The notes beneath the pieces were generated by a model. It searched no databases. It saw nothing but the letters and a program-made list of their open reading frames with translations, and was not told where the DNA came from. The position numbers and the translations under genes were made by a program. This document shows positions 52,734 through 64,000 of a stretch of 64,000 nucleotides of DNA, piece after piece. The stretch is from the NCBI GenBank assembly GCA_947474365.1, contig CANJIU010000006.1:89222-153221 (forward strand). The letters run 5' to 3'. This DNA comes from Opitutia bacterium (GTDB lineage Bacteria > Verrucomicrobiota > Verrucomicrobiia > Opitutales > Opitutaceae). Every line of letters starts with the position of its first letter. Position 1 is the stretch's first letter.

Positions 52734-54215
52734 ATGAGCGACATTTCACCAGACATCACCCACGACCAGCACGCGGTTCGGCGCCAGAAACTCGCCGAAA
52801 TGCGGACGGCCGGTTTCGACCCATTTCGCGCGCATTTCGCGACGACGCACTTCTCGGGCGATGCGATCAAATCGCATGTTGACGGGCAGGACAATGTCGT
52901 GGCGACAGCGGTGGCGGGACGCCTCGTCGTCATTCGCGACATGGGCAAGAGCCAGTTTGTGAAGATCCTCGATCAACAGGGTCAGATTCAGCTCTACGTG
53001 AAGAAGGATGTCGTCGGCGACGAAGCCTATGTCGCGTTCAAGAAGTTGGATTTGGGCGACATTATCGGGGCGAAGGGGACGTTGTTCAAAACGAAGACGG
53101 GCGAGGTGACGGTGCGGGTCGATTCCTACACGCTGGTCGCGAAGGCGCTGCGGCCCTTGCCGGAAAAATGGCACGGACTCAGCGATCCCGAGACGATTTA
53201 CCGGCAGCGTTACCTCGACGTGATCATGAACGCCGAGTCACGCGCACGGCTGATGTTGCGCTCGCGGATGGTCTCGCACATCCGCCGCTTCCTCGAGGCC
53301 CAGAGTTTCATTGAGGTGGAGACGCCGGTATTGGAGGCGACGGCGGGCGGCGCGGCGGCGCGGCCGTTCGTCACGCATCACAATGCGCTGAATGTGGATT
53401 TCTTCCTGCGCATCGCGACCGAACTCCGGCTGAAGCGGATGCTGGTCGGCGGCTTTGATCGCGTGTTTGAAATCGGACGGATTTTCCGCAACGAAGGCGT
53501 GTCGCGCCGGCATAACCCCGAATTTACCATGCTCGAGGTGTACCAGGCCTACAGCGACTATCGCGGGATGATGACCCTGATCCGGGACATGCTGACGTCG
53601 TTGATTCGCGAGGTCGTGCGTCCGGCGGACGGTTCACTGAAGATCAAACACGCGGCCAGCGGGCAGGACATCGATTTTGGCGGCGAATGGCGCGAGGTGA
53701 AGTACAAGGACCTGATTCGCCAGGTGACCGGCGATACCGGGTGGTTTGAGCGCAGCAAGGCGGAGAAGATCGCCGGCGCGGAAAAACTCGGCCTCGGGGT
53801 CAACCCGGCCTGGGAGGAGTTTGAGATCACGAATGAGATTTTCTCGAAGAAGATCGAGCCGACGCTGATTCAACCCACTTTTGTCACCCATTTGCCGAAG
53901 GAACTTTGCCCGCTGGCAAAGATCACGGCGGATGATCCGACGACGATCGACGTGTTCGAGCTGACGATCGGCGGGATGGAAGTCGCGCCGGCGTATTCGG
54001 AACAAAACGATCCCGACGTGCAACGCGCGATGTTCGAGGCACAGGCCGGCGAGGAGAAGCAGAACATCGATTACGATTTCCTCCTCGCTCTCGAGCATGG
54101 CATGCCGCCGGCGGGTGGGATGGGTGTGGGAATCGATCGCCTCTGCATCTTGCTCACCGGTGCCGAGAGCATCCGCGATGTGATCTTGTTTCCGCAGCTC
54201 CGACCCGGCGCGTGA
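52734..54215 (+). CDS. lysS: Lysine--tRNA ligase, class II
   Basis: Attaches lysine to tRNA(Lys) in the cytoplasm. The 493-residue length is normal. The N-terminal anticodon-binding OB fold covers about residues 60-150 (VAGRLVVIRDMGKSQFVKI). The class II core shows motif 1 near FLEAQSFIEVETPVLEAT, motif 2 FRNEGVSRRHNPEFTMLEVYQAY and motif 3 GMPPAGGMGVGIDRLCILL. The lysine-pocket segment reads GGMEVAPAYSEQNDP, where the E. coli enzyme has GGREIGNGFSELND. The Asn that contacts lysine is thus Pro and the stacking Phe is Tyr, while the Glu is kept. It lies 48 bp upstream of a Lol-type permease gene. Confidence 0.96.
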   Translation: MSDISPDITHDQHAVRRQKLAEMRTAGFDPFRAHFATTHFSGDAIKSHVDGQDNVVATAVAGRLVVIRDMGKSQFVKILDQQGQIQLYVKKDVVGDEAYVAFKKLDLGDIIGAKGTLFKTKTGEVTVRVDSYTLVAKALRPLPEKWHGLSDPETIYRQRYLDVIMNAESRARLMLRSRMVSHIRRFLEAQSFIEVETPVLEATAGGAAARPFVTHHNALNVDFFLRIATELRLKRMLVGGFDRVFEIGRIFRNEGVSRRHNPEFTMLEVYQAYSDYRGMMTLIRDMLTSLIREVVRPADGSLKIKHAASGQDIDFGGEWREVKYKDLIRQVTGDTGWFERSKAEKIAGAEKLGLGVNPAWEEFEITNEIFSKKIEPTLIQPTFVTHLPKELCPLAKITADDPTTIDVFELTIGGMEVAPAYSEQNDPDVQRAMFEAQAGEEKQNIDYDFLLALEHGMPPAGGMGVGIDRLCILLTGAESIRDVILFPQLRPGA

Positions 54216-54263
54216 GAAACGGCTGATGGGCGGTGGCCCATCGGCAACCGCCCATCTCCGTCC

Positions 54264-55493
54264 ATGCCCTGGTATTTTTACCTCGCCGTAAAACAGCTCT
54301 TCCCGACGGGGCGGCGGTTTCCGTTTTTCACGGCGATCTCGGTGATGGGCGTCTCGCTGGGCGTGGCGGTGCTGGTGATCGTGACGAGTGTGATGGGCGG
54401 ATTCGGATACGAGTTGCGCCGGATGATTGTGCAGACCGAGGGTGAAGTGCAGGTGAAGTCGCGCGGACTGATTGAAGATGTCGGCGGCGTGCTGGCTAAG
54501 GTCCGCGCCACGCCCGGAGTGGCGGCGGCGACTCCGTATGTGACCGGGCCGGTGATGGTGATGGCGGCCGGCCGGCCGGCGTTCCCACTTTTCCGGGGCC
54601 TCGATCTCACAACCGTCGGCGAGGTGGCGAACCTCCAGCGATTCATCACGGGGGGGCGACTCGACGATCTCGACGATGATTCGGTGATTCTCAGTGCGGA
54701 GGTCGCGACCCAGTTGAGCGCGGGAATCGGGGATCGAATCGAGATTTATTCGCCGCTGCTGATTGAAAAACTGAAGAGCGACGAAATCTTTCTCCCGCGG
54801 CAATTCCGGGTTGTGGGCTATTTCCAGATCGGGCACCAGCATCTCGACAGCAGCTCGATCTACGGCACGGTGCGCGCGGCGCAGGAGCTTTACGGCTTGG
54901 GCCGCAGTGTCCACGGAATCAATGTCCGCCTGCTGCCGGGCGTCTCTGAAGACGAGGGAGCATTGCGGCTCAACCGGGTGCTCCCGGCGGGAACGGTGGC
55001 GTTTTCCTGGACGCAGAGCTGGGAAAGTTTTCTCTGGGTGCTGAACCTGGAGAAGACGATTAATTTCTTTCTGCTGATGTTCATCGTCGTGATCGCGGCA
55101 TTCTCCGTGATGAGTTCCCTGCTCATCTCTGTTGTGCGCAAGACCCGGGAGATTGGACTGCTGGGTGCGCTGGGCGGGAGCGCGCGGGAAGTCGCGCTGT
55201 GTTTCTGTGTGCAGGCGTTCATCATCGGAGTGACAGGGACCGCGATTGGACTCGGGCTCGGATTTGGCGTCTTGGCGATCCGCAACGACCTCGTGCACGG
55301 CATCGCGGGGCTGCTCAACCGGCAGGATACGTTGCGGCAATTCTATCAGTTCACGGACCTGCCGGCGCACACGATGCCGGGAGATTTGATTACGACTGTC
55401 GTCGCGGCCATCGCGATATCAACCCTGGCGGGGCTGTTGCCGGCGTGGCGTGCCGCCAGGCTCAAGCCGGTGGATGCCTTGCGCGGCGAGTGA
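54264..55493 (+). CDS. Lipoprotein-release ABC transporter permease, LolC/LolE-like
   Basis: A 409-residue inner-membrane protein of the MacB/LolCE family. Helix 1 is at about residues 22-45 (FFTAISVMGVSLGVAVLVIV). A large periplasmic domain follows (about 50-265), then three C-terminal helices (about 272-296, 318-340 and 372-392) with the FtsX signature VVRKTREIGLLGALGGSAREV, which touches the ATPase. The tail LPAWRAARLKPVDALRGE is typical of the family. With LolD it extracts outer-membrane lipoproteins from the inner membrane. Only one permease gene is present, so the complex may be a homodimer (LolF-like) or need a distant partner. The ATPase gene lies 455 bp downstream with an oppositely transcribed small gene between them. 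Confidence 0.93.
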   Translation: MPWYFYLAVKQLFPTGRRFPFFTAISVMGVSLGVAVLVIVTSVMGGFGYELRRMIVQTEGEVQVKSRGLIEDVGGVLAKVRATPGVAAATPYVTGPVMVMAAGRPAFPLFRGLDLTTVGEVANLQRFITGGRLDDLDDDSVILSAEVATQLSAGIGDRIEIYSPLLIEKLKSDEIFLPRQFRVVGYFQIGHQHLDSSSIYGTVRAAQELYGLGRSVHGINVRLLPGVSEDEGALRLNRVLPAGTVAFSWTQSWESFLWVLNLEKTINFFLLMFIVVIAAFSVMSSLLISVVRKTREIGLLGALGGSAREVALCFCVQAFIIGVTGTAIGLGLGFGVLAIRNDLVHGIAGLLNRQDTLRQFYQFTDLPAHTMPGDLITTVVAAIAISTLAGLLPAWRAARLKPVDALRGE

Positions 55494-55509
55494 CCGACCA
55501 GCGGAGACC

Positions 55510-55716
55510 TCAGCGTTTCCCGTGCGGCGGGTTGAGCGCGGCGTCCAGTGCGAGCCGGCTTTTTTCCTCTTCCTTATCGCGGATGCGCGTTTCGACGGGC
55601 ACTGCAAAGACGGCCTTGCCGGCGAGCACGCAACCCGGCCGGCCGGGCACACAGTCGGTGTCCAGCCGCGTGCACCTTTCGTCGCAGGGCTCGAAGTGCG
55701 GACAGGAGAAGCTCAC
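55510..55716 (-). CDS. Small cysteine-rich protein, unknown function
   Basis: A 68-residue protein with five cysteines in its first 29 residues (Cys5, 11, 15, 22 and 29) within SCPHFEPCDERCTRLDTDCV and PGRPGCVLAG. The even spacing and nearby His7 suggest a metal site (Zn or Fe-S), which is inference only. The remainder is charged and helical (IRDKEEEKSRLALD). It is transcribed against the Lol permease gene, ending 17 bp from its stop, and diverges from the ATPase gene. Its composition is unlike that of a shadow frame and the Cys pattern is ordered, so I judge it a real gene. Confidence 0.72.
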   Translation of the reverse strand: MSFSCPHFEPCDERCTRLDTDCVPGRPGCVLAGKAVFAVPVETRIRDKEEEKSRLALDAALNPPHGKR

Positions 55717-55947
55717 GTTGGTCCTGAAGACGGCGGACGCTCCGGCCGGTTTCGGGCCCGCGAACGTTTCCCGATCGTATTCGATGTTCCGCGGACGGTT
55801 GCAGCGGCTTCGTTTCGGGGGGGGCAGTTTGCCGTTGCACGGAGGGGGCTCCGGTTTTCTTCTTCGCGCGATGAATTCGATCCCGTGCGACCGCGACCGA
55901 AGTGGTTGCCCCCGAACCAGCGCAACCCGTACCGCGGGCCGGACCCC

Positions 55948-56601
55948 ATGAATGAACCGGTGTTGGCGGCGCGTTCGCTCGCGAAGTCCTACCTCAGCGG
56001 CGACCGGCGGATTGCGGTGCTGCAGGACGTATCTCTGGCCGTGGCCGGGAGCGAGAGCATCTCAATCCGTGGGGAGTCCGGCTCCGGAAAGTCGACGCTT
56101 TTGAATCTGCTTTCCGGTCTCGATGCGCCCGACAGTGGAGACGTGCAGTGGGCGGGGGCGCCGCCGGTGCCGGAGCGTCGTTCCCAATTCCTCGGGATGG
56201 TGTTCCAGGCGTTTTATCTCATCCCCGAATTGAACGCCGAGGAAAACGTGCTGATGGCCGCGCGCATTCTGCGTCGCCCCGGGCCGGCGGACCGCGCGCG
56301 CGCGAAGGACCTCCTCGCCCGCGTGGGATTGGCGGAGCGGGCCCGGCACCTTCCCTCGCAGCTTTCCGGCGGCGAGCGTCAGCGGGTGGCGGTCGCGCGC
56401 GCTCTCGTGAACTCGCCGAAACTGCTTCTGGCGGACGAGCCCACCGGAAACCTCGATGAACGCACGGGCGACGCGGTGATCGAATTACTGCTGAACCTGT
56501 GTCGCGAAACAGGGACGGCGCTGGTGCTGGTCACCCATAATGTGGCCCACGCGGGGAAGACGAACCGGAGTCTTTTTCTCCACGAAGGAGTCTTGCGGTA
56601 G
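55948..56601 (+). CDS. Lipoprotein-release ABC transporter ATPase, LolD-like
   Basis: A 217-residue ATPase subunit. Walker A is GESGSGKST (42-50), the signature is LSGGE (139-143), Walker B is LLLADEPTGNLD (159 onward) and the switch His lies in LVTHNVAHA. The short length and sequence match the LolD/MacB ATPase group that partners FtsX-like permeases such as the upstream gene. It energises transfer of lipoproteins to the outer membrane. The ATG at 55948 is used; the frame stays open upstream, but that part lacks family similarity. The next gene starts 39 bp downstream. Confidence 0.93.
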   Translation: MNEPVLAARSLAKSYLSGDRRIAVLQDVSLAVAGSESISIRGESGSGKSTLLNLLSGLDAPDSGDVQWAGAPPVPERRSQFLGMVFQAFYLIPELNAEENVLMAARILRRPGPADRARAKDLLARVGLAERARHLPSQLSGGERQRVAVARALVNSPKLLLADEPTGNLDERTGDAVIELLLNLCRETGTALVLVTHNVAHAGKTNRSLFLHEGVLR

Positions 56602-56640
56602 TTGGTTGCGGAGGGGCTTCGAAAACCCACACTGCCGGTC

Positions 56641-57624
56641 ATGGCATCTACGAAAATCCGCTGCGGTGTAGCCGGAGTAGGCTCCCTCGGACAACATCAC
56701 GCGCGCATTTACGCATCGCTTCCGGGCGCGGTGCTCGCCGGAATTTTCGAAACGAACGATGCCCGCGCGGCTGAAATCTGCGCGAAGCATGGCTGCCCCC
56801 GCTTCGCCACCCTGGAGGAACTCGGAGCCGCCTGTGACGCCATCTCCGTGGTCGTGCCGACCGACCGCCATGCCGAGGTGGCTCTGCCTCTCCTGGCTCG
56901 GGGGGCGCACCTGCTGATCGAGAAACCGCTGTGTGCCTCGCTCGAGGAAGCCGAACAGGTGCTGGCCGCGGCTCGGAACGCGGGCCGAATCGTGCAGGTC
57001 GGTCACATCGAGCACTTCAATCCGGTGATGAGTTTCCTCGAAAAGGAAATCGACGAGCCTCGCTACATCACCGCGGAGCGCCTGGCGCCCTATCAGCCGC
57101 GCGGGACGGAAGTCGGGGTTGTGCTCGACTTGATGATTCACGACATCGGCATCGTGCTGGCGCTGGTCAAATCCCCGATTGCCAAAATTGACAGTGTGGG
57201 CGTCACGGTGCTGTCGAAGAGCGAGGACATCGCCAATGCGCGCATCCAGTTTCAAAACGGCTGTGTCGCCAATTTGAGCGCGAGCCGGATGAGCGCGAAA
57301 AAAGCGCGGGAGATCCGCATTTTCCAAGGCGACGCCTATCTGTCGCTCGATTTCATGAACCAGGCGGGACACTTGGTGAAGAAGAGCGACATCATCGCCT
57401 ACGGCCTGAAGATGAAAATTGGCCTTGTGAAGGCAGGCGACCTGAGCGCGATCCCGGTGCGGCAGATTCCGATCGAGAAGGGCGAGCCGCTGGCCCTCGA
57501 ACTGGCTCATTTCGTCGAGAGCGTGACGAAGGCCAAACAGCCGAAAGTCGGCGCTGCGCTGGGCAAGAGCGCCCTCGAGGTGGCGATCACCATCACGGAG
57601 CAAATCCGAGCAGGGAACAGATGA
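56641..57624 (+). CDS. Gfo/Idh/MocA oxidoreductase next to lpxB, possibly GnnA-like
   Basis: A 327-residue cytoplasmic NAD(P)-dependent dehydrogenase. The Rossmann motif GVAGVGSLGQHHARIYA is followed by GIFETNDARAA, and the family motif HLLIEKPLCASLEEAE lies near residue 93. Residues 120-135 (VQVGHIEHFNPVM) and the Asp-Leu-Met-Ile-His-Asp-Ile segment near 160 form the substrate side. It lies 67 bp upstream of lpxB. In several bacteria a member of this family (GnnA) oxidises UDP-GlcNAc at C3 so that a transaminase (GnnB) can give the diamino sugar of lipid A. No GnnB is present here, so the assignment rests on family and context only. The ATG at 56641 is preferred to an upstream TTG. Confidence 0.9.
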   Translation: MASTKIRCGVAGVGSLGQHHARIYASLPGAVLAGIFETNDARAAEICAKHGCPRFATLEELGAACDAISVVVPTDRHAEVALPLLARGAHLLIEKPLCASLEEAEQVLAAARNAGRIVQVGHIEHFNPVMSFLEKEIDEPRYITAERLAPYQPRGTEVGVVLDLMIHDIGIVLALVKSPIAKIDSVGVTVLSKSEDIANARIQFQNGCVANLSASRMSAKKAREIRIFQGDAYLSLDFMNQAGHLVKKSDIIAYGLKMKIGLVKAGDLSAIPVRQIPIEKGEPLALELAHFVESVTKAKQPKVGAALGKSALEVAITITEQIRAGNR

Positions 57625-57691
57625 ACCGATCGGGTCGTCCCACAAGCCGTCTCCGGATTAGATCGGGCATGCCGGTTTCGCTCGATATACG

Positions 57692-58849
57692 ATGAGCTCG
57701 CCGCGATCGGACGTCCGATTACCTGCGCCCGCCCACGGTCGCGTGGACGTCCTCATCGTCGCGGCTGAACACTCCGGAGACGAACACGCCGCGCGGATGG
57801 TGCGTGGCCTGCTTGCGGCGCGGCCCAACGCGGTGGTGGCGGCGTTGGGCGGGCCGCGGCTCGCGGCGGCCGGTGCGCAGTTGCTCCGGGACCTGACGGG
57901 ATCGTCGTCGATCGGGTTCGCCGTGCTCGGTAAGATCTCGTTTTACCGGGCGTTAATCGCGGAGGTCGTGCGCTGGACCGGCGAGCACCGGCCGCGGGTG
58001 ATCTGTTTCGTGGATTCATCGGGTCTCAACCTGCGCATTGCCCGCGATCTTTTTGCCTGCGGATTTTCGGCCAAGGCCGGCGGGCCGACGCGCGCCGTGT
58101 ACTATATCAGTCCGCAAATTTGGGCCTCGCGCGCCGGACGGCGGTTCGAGATGGCAAAGTACCTCGACGGATTGGCCGCGATTTTTCCGTTCGAACCGGC
58201 GGCGTATGCGGACACGTCGTTGCCGGTCGAGTTTGTCGGTCATCCGTTTTTGGCGCCAGGCCACGTCGCGCCCGTGCGTTACGATCCGGACGGAGCGGTG
58301 TTGCTTTTGCCGGGAAGCCGGAAAGGGGCGGTCGCACGGATTTTCCCCGTGCTACTGGCGGGATTCCGGGCCTTCGGCCAGCGCGAGGCAGTGGTGATTT
58401 ATCCAAGTGCGGAGATTCTCGCGGTGTTGCGGACCGAAAATCCCCCGGCGAACGTGCGTTTCGTGCAGGTTTCGGCCGACCGAACCAGCGATCCCATCGC
58501 AGCATCCGCGGTGTTGACGTCGAGTGGGACGATGTCGATGCAATGTGCCTTGGCGGGCATCCCCGGTGCGGTGACCTATCGGACGGATCCGTTGACGTAT
58601 CTCCTCGGCCGGATGCTAGTGAAGGTGGAGTATCTCGGGATTGCGAATCTCCTGCTGCGCGAGCCGATGTATCCCGAGTATATCCAGTCGGCGGCGACAC
58701 CGACCGCCCTGGCGGCAGAGTTGCACGCGTGTGTGCTGGAGCCCGGCCGCCGCGACCGGACGGCGGGGCTGGCGGCGAGGTTGCGCTCGCTGTTAAGCGT
58801 GCCGGCAAGCGGAACGGCGGCCGACTGGCTGGTTTGTCAATTGGGGTAG
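57692..58849 (+). CDS. lpxB: Lipid-A-disaccharide synthase
   Basis: GT19 glycosyltransferase that condenses UDP-2,3-diacylglucosamine with lipid X to form the lipid A disaccharide on the inner face of the inner membrane. Its 385 residues match the family length. Visible motifs are VLIVAAEHSGDEHAARMV (usually GExSGD), ISPQIWASRAGRR, LLLPGSRKGAV and TSSGTMSMQCALAGIPGAVTYR. Its presence shows that the organism makes lipid A-type lipopolysaccharide. It follows the Gfo/Idh/MocA gene on the same strand, and the hybrid kinase starts 46 bp after its stop. Confidence 0.95.
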   Translation: MSSPRSDVRLPAPAHGRVDVLIVAAEHSGDEHAARMVRGLLAARPNAVVAALGGPRLAAAGAQLLRDLTGSSSIGFAVLGKISFYRALIAEVVRWTGEHRPRVICFVDSSGLNLRIARDLFACGFSAKAGGPTRAVYYISPQIWASRAGRRFEMAKYLDGLAAIFPFEPAAYADTSLPVEFVGHPFLAPGHVAPVRYDPDGAVLLLPGSRKGAVARIFPVLLAGFRAFGQREAVVIYPSAEILAVLRTENPPANVRFVQVSADRTSDPIAASAVLTSSGTMSMQCALAGIPGAVTYRTDPLTYLLGRMLVKVEYLGIANLLLREPMYPEYIQSAATPTALAAELHACVLEPGRRDRTAGLAARLRSLLSVPASGTAADWLVCQLG

Positions 58850-58895
58850 TGCCCCGGGTGAGCTCGGGGAGAGAGTCCGTGAGATCTGAATTCTT

Positions 58896-63158
<4,263 letters not shown>

Positions 63159-63385
63159 CGACAGGACGGTCGGAGTATCCGGGAGTGTCAGCGCGCCTGA
63201 AGCCGTTGCGCACCAGAACTCCGTCCTGCTCCACTGACAACCCTTATCGACGACACGACTCCGACGGAGAAGTGCGGTAATATTGTTCGAACGCTTCTCC
63301 CTCGAAAAGCCTCCGCCCGGCTCGTAGCGCCCCCGCGGCCGCGGCGTTGTTCAGTCCTCTGAACCAACCCCAATCAAAACACCCC

Positions 63386-64000
63386 GTGAAATTCACCTCT
63401 CTCTCGTTTTTCGCTTTGGTCATCTCGGCCTGTCCAAGCGTTGGGCAACAGACTCTGGCTCCTGTTCCCAGGGCCGAACCCGCAGTCGAATTGTCACCGT
63501 TTCTCGTCGATGCCAGCAAAGACGTCGGCTATCAGGGCGGAAACACGACTTCCGGCAGCCGGTTAAACACGCGCCTAAAGGACACTGCTGCCACGTTGCA
63601 GGTGTTCACGCCGGAATTTCTCCAGGACCTCGGGGCCAACAGCCTGGCCGAAGTTCTGGCGTACGGGACATCGGTCCAGGCCGACCTCACCGACACTTCG
63701 CCCGATTACGGCGGCTCGCAGAACGGCCGTCCCGATTCCGGTCGGCAGGACTTTGTCTTCAAGTCCCGTGGCCTCGACACGTCCCGCATGGTGGATTTTT
63801 TCAACAGCAATATTCCGATCGACACGTACAATACGGGCCGACTCGAGCAATCCAGCGGACCCAACGCCGTACTCTTTGGCGTCGGCTCGGCCGGTGGCTC
63901 CATCAATGCCAGCACCAAGCGCGCGCTGACCGAGCGCAACCAGTACACGCTCCGCAACCAGGTGGGATCCTGGGACGATTGGCGGCTCGAAATGGATCTC
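63386..64000 (+). CDS. TonB-dependent receptor, 5' part only
   Basis: The 205 codons from a GTG at 63386 to the window edge encode the N-terminus and plug of an outer-membrane receptor. A signal peptide (about 1-20, FFALVISACPSVGQQ) is followed by LSPFLVDASKDVGYQGGNTTSG, TLQVFTPEFLQDLGANSLAEVL, FVFKSRGLDTSRMVDFF and LEQSSGPNAVLFGVGSAGGSINASTKRA, a plug of the type found in large verrucomicrobial receptors. There is no carboxypeptidase-like domain. The GTG start is chosen because no ATG in this frame precedes the signal peptide. The frame is open to the end, so the barrel lies beyond the window. It lies 227 bp after the hybrid kinase, which could regulate it. Confidence 0.88.
   Translation, partial: MKFTSLSFFALVISACPSVGQQTLAPVPRAEPAVELSPFLVDASKDVGYQGGNTTSGSRLNTRLKDTAATLQVFTPEFLQDLGANSLAEVLAYGTSVQADLTDTSPDYGGSQNGRPDSGRQDFVFKSRGLDTSRMVDFFNSNIPIDTYNTGRLEQSSGPNAVLFGVGSAGGSINASTKRALTERNQYTLRNQVGSWDDWRLEMDL

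Noticed and set aside
55717..55947. N-terminal extension of the ATPase gene, or a further small gene
   Set aside because: The frame is open but has no family similarity, and the LolD-type sequence begins cleanly at 55948; it was left as the divergent intergenic region.

Overview
This window reads as chromosome of a high-GC Verrucomicrobiota bacterium, most likely Opitutaceae. That assignment is an inference from gene content, not from a marker tree. The grounds are four large TonB-dependent receptors, two of them with the carboxypeptidase-like N-terminal domain common in Xanthomonas/Caulobacter-type receptors. There are also secreted sulfatases, propeller/cytochrome proteins of the type abundant in Planctomycetes and Verrucomicrobia, a PVC-type ECF sigma factor paired with a Ser/Thr kinase, and giant delta-60-repeat secreted proteins. 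No rRNA, tRNA, CRISPR array, transposase, phage gene or plasmid function was seen.

Layout. 1-4.2 kb: a receptor cut by the window edge and an orphan type II secretion F-like protein, both on the minus strand. 4.3-7.05 kb: a Tat-exported Gfo/Idh/MocA oxidoreductase and a major-facilitator organic-anion transporter. 7.2-12.7 kb: a sulfatase divergent from a very large secreted protein (SGNH-like, propeller, HEAT, azurin-like copper domain) with a small secreted partner. 12.9-17.8 kb: a periplasmic-binding lipoprotein, a hybrid histidine kinase and a stand-alone receiver, apparently one signalling operon. 18.0-20.4 kb: a PIG-L deacetylase and a ceramidase-like hydrolase (minus). 20.6-21.7 kb: an alpha/beta hydrolase. 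21.7-22.45 kb: non-coding, with a long imperfect inverted repeat. 22.45-25.6 kb: a second receptor. 26.0-31.1 kb: an unknown small protein, an FAD oxidoreductase with a golvesin-like domain, and a heparinase II/III-like lyase. 31.1-36.7 kb: a c-type cytochrome propeller protein divergent from a third receptor. 36.8-38.7 kb: an amidohydrolase and a rhomboid homologue that seems to lack its catalytic residues. 38.9-42.0 kb: a sialate O-acetylesterase and a sulfatase, one operon. 42.0-49.1 kb: two tandem delta-60-repeat giants. 49.2-52.6 kb: ECF sigma factor and Ser/Thr kinase, divergent from the giants. 52.7-58.85 kb: housekeeping envelope block (lysS, lolC/E-like, lolD-like, a GnnA-like oxidoreductase, lpxB). 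58.9-63.2 kb: a 1420-residue hybrid histidine kinase. 63.4 kb to the end: the start of a fourth receptor.

How it fits together. The secreted enzymes (two sulfatases, carbohydrate O-acetylesterase, uronate-type lyase, PIG-L and ceramidase-like hydrolases) and the receptors fit scavenging of decorated, probably sulfated and acetylated, polysaccharides or glycolipids. They lie in many small units rather than one polysaccharide-utilisation locus, and no LacI/GntR/AraC regulator is present. The visible regulators are two hybrid kinases, a stand-alone receiver and the ECF/kinase pair. The 52.7-58.85 kb block joins lysyl-tRNA synthesis to lipoprotein export and lipid A synthesis. The most unusual items are the copper-domain fusion protein, the transporter-less binding protein/kinase/receiver operon, the tandem delta-60 giants opposite the ECF/kinase pair, the apparently inactive rhomboid, and a perfect 9-bp inverted repeat over the start codon of the second hybrid kinase.
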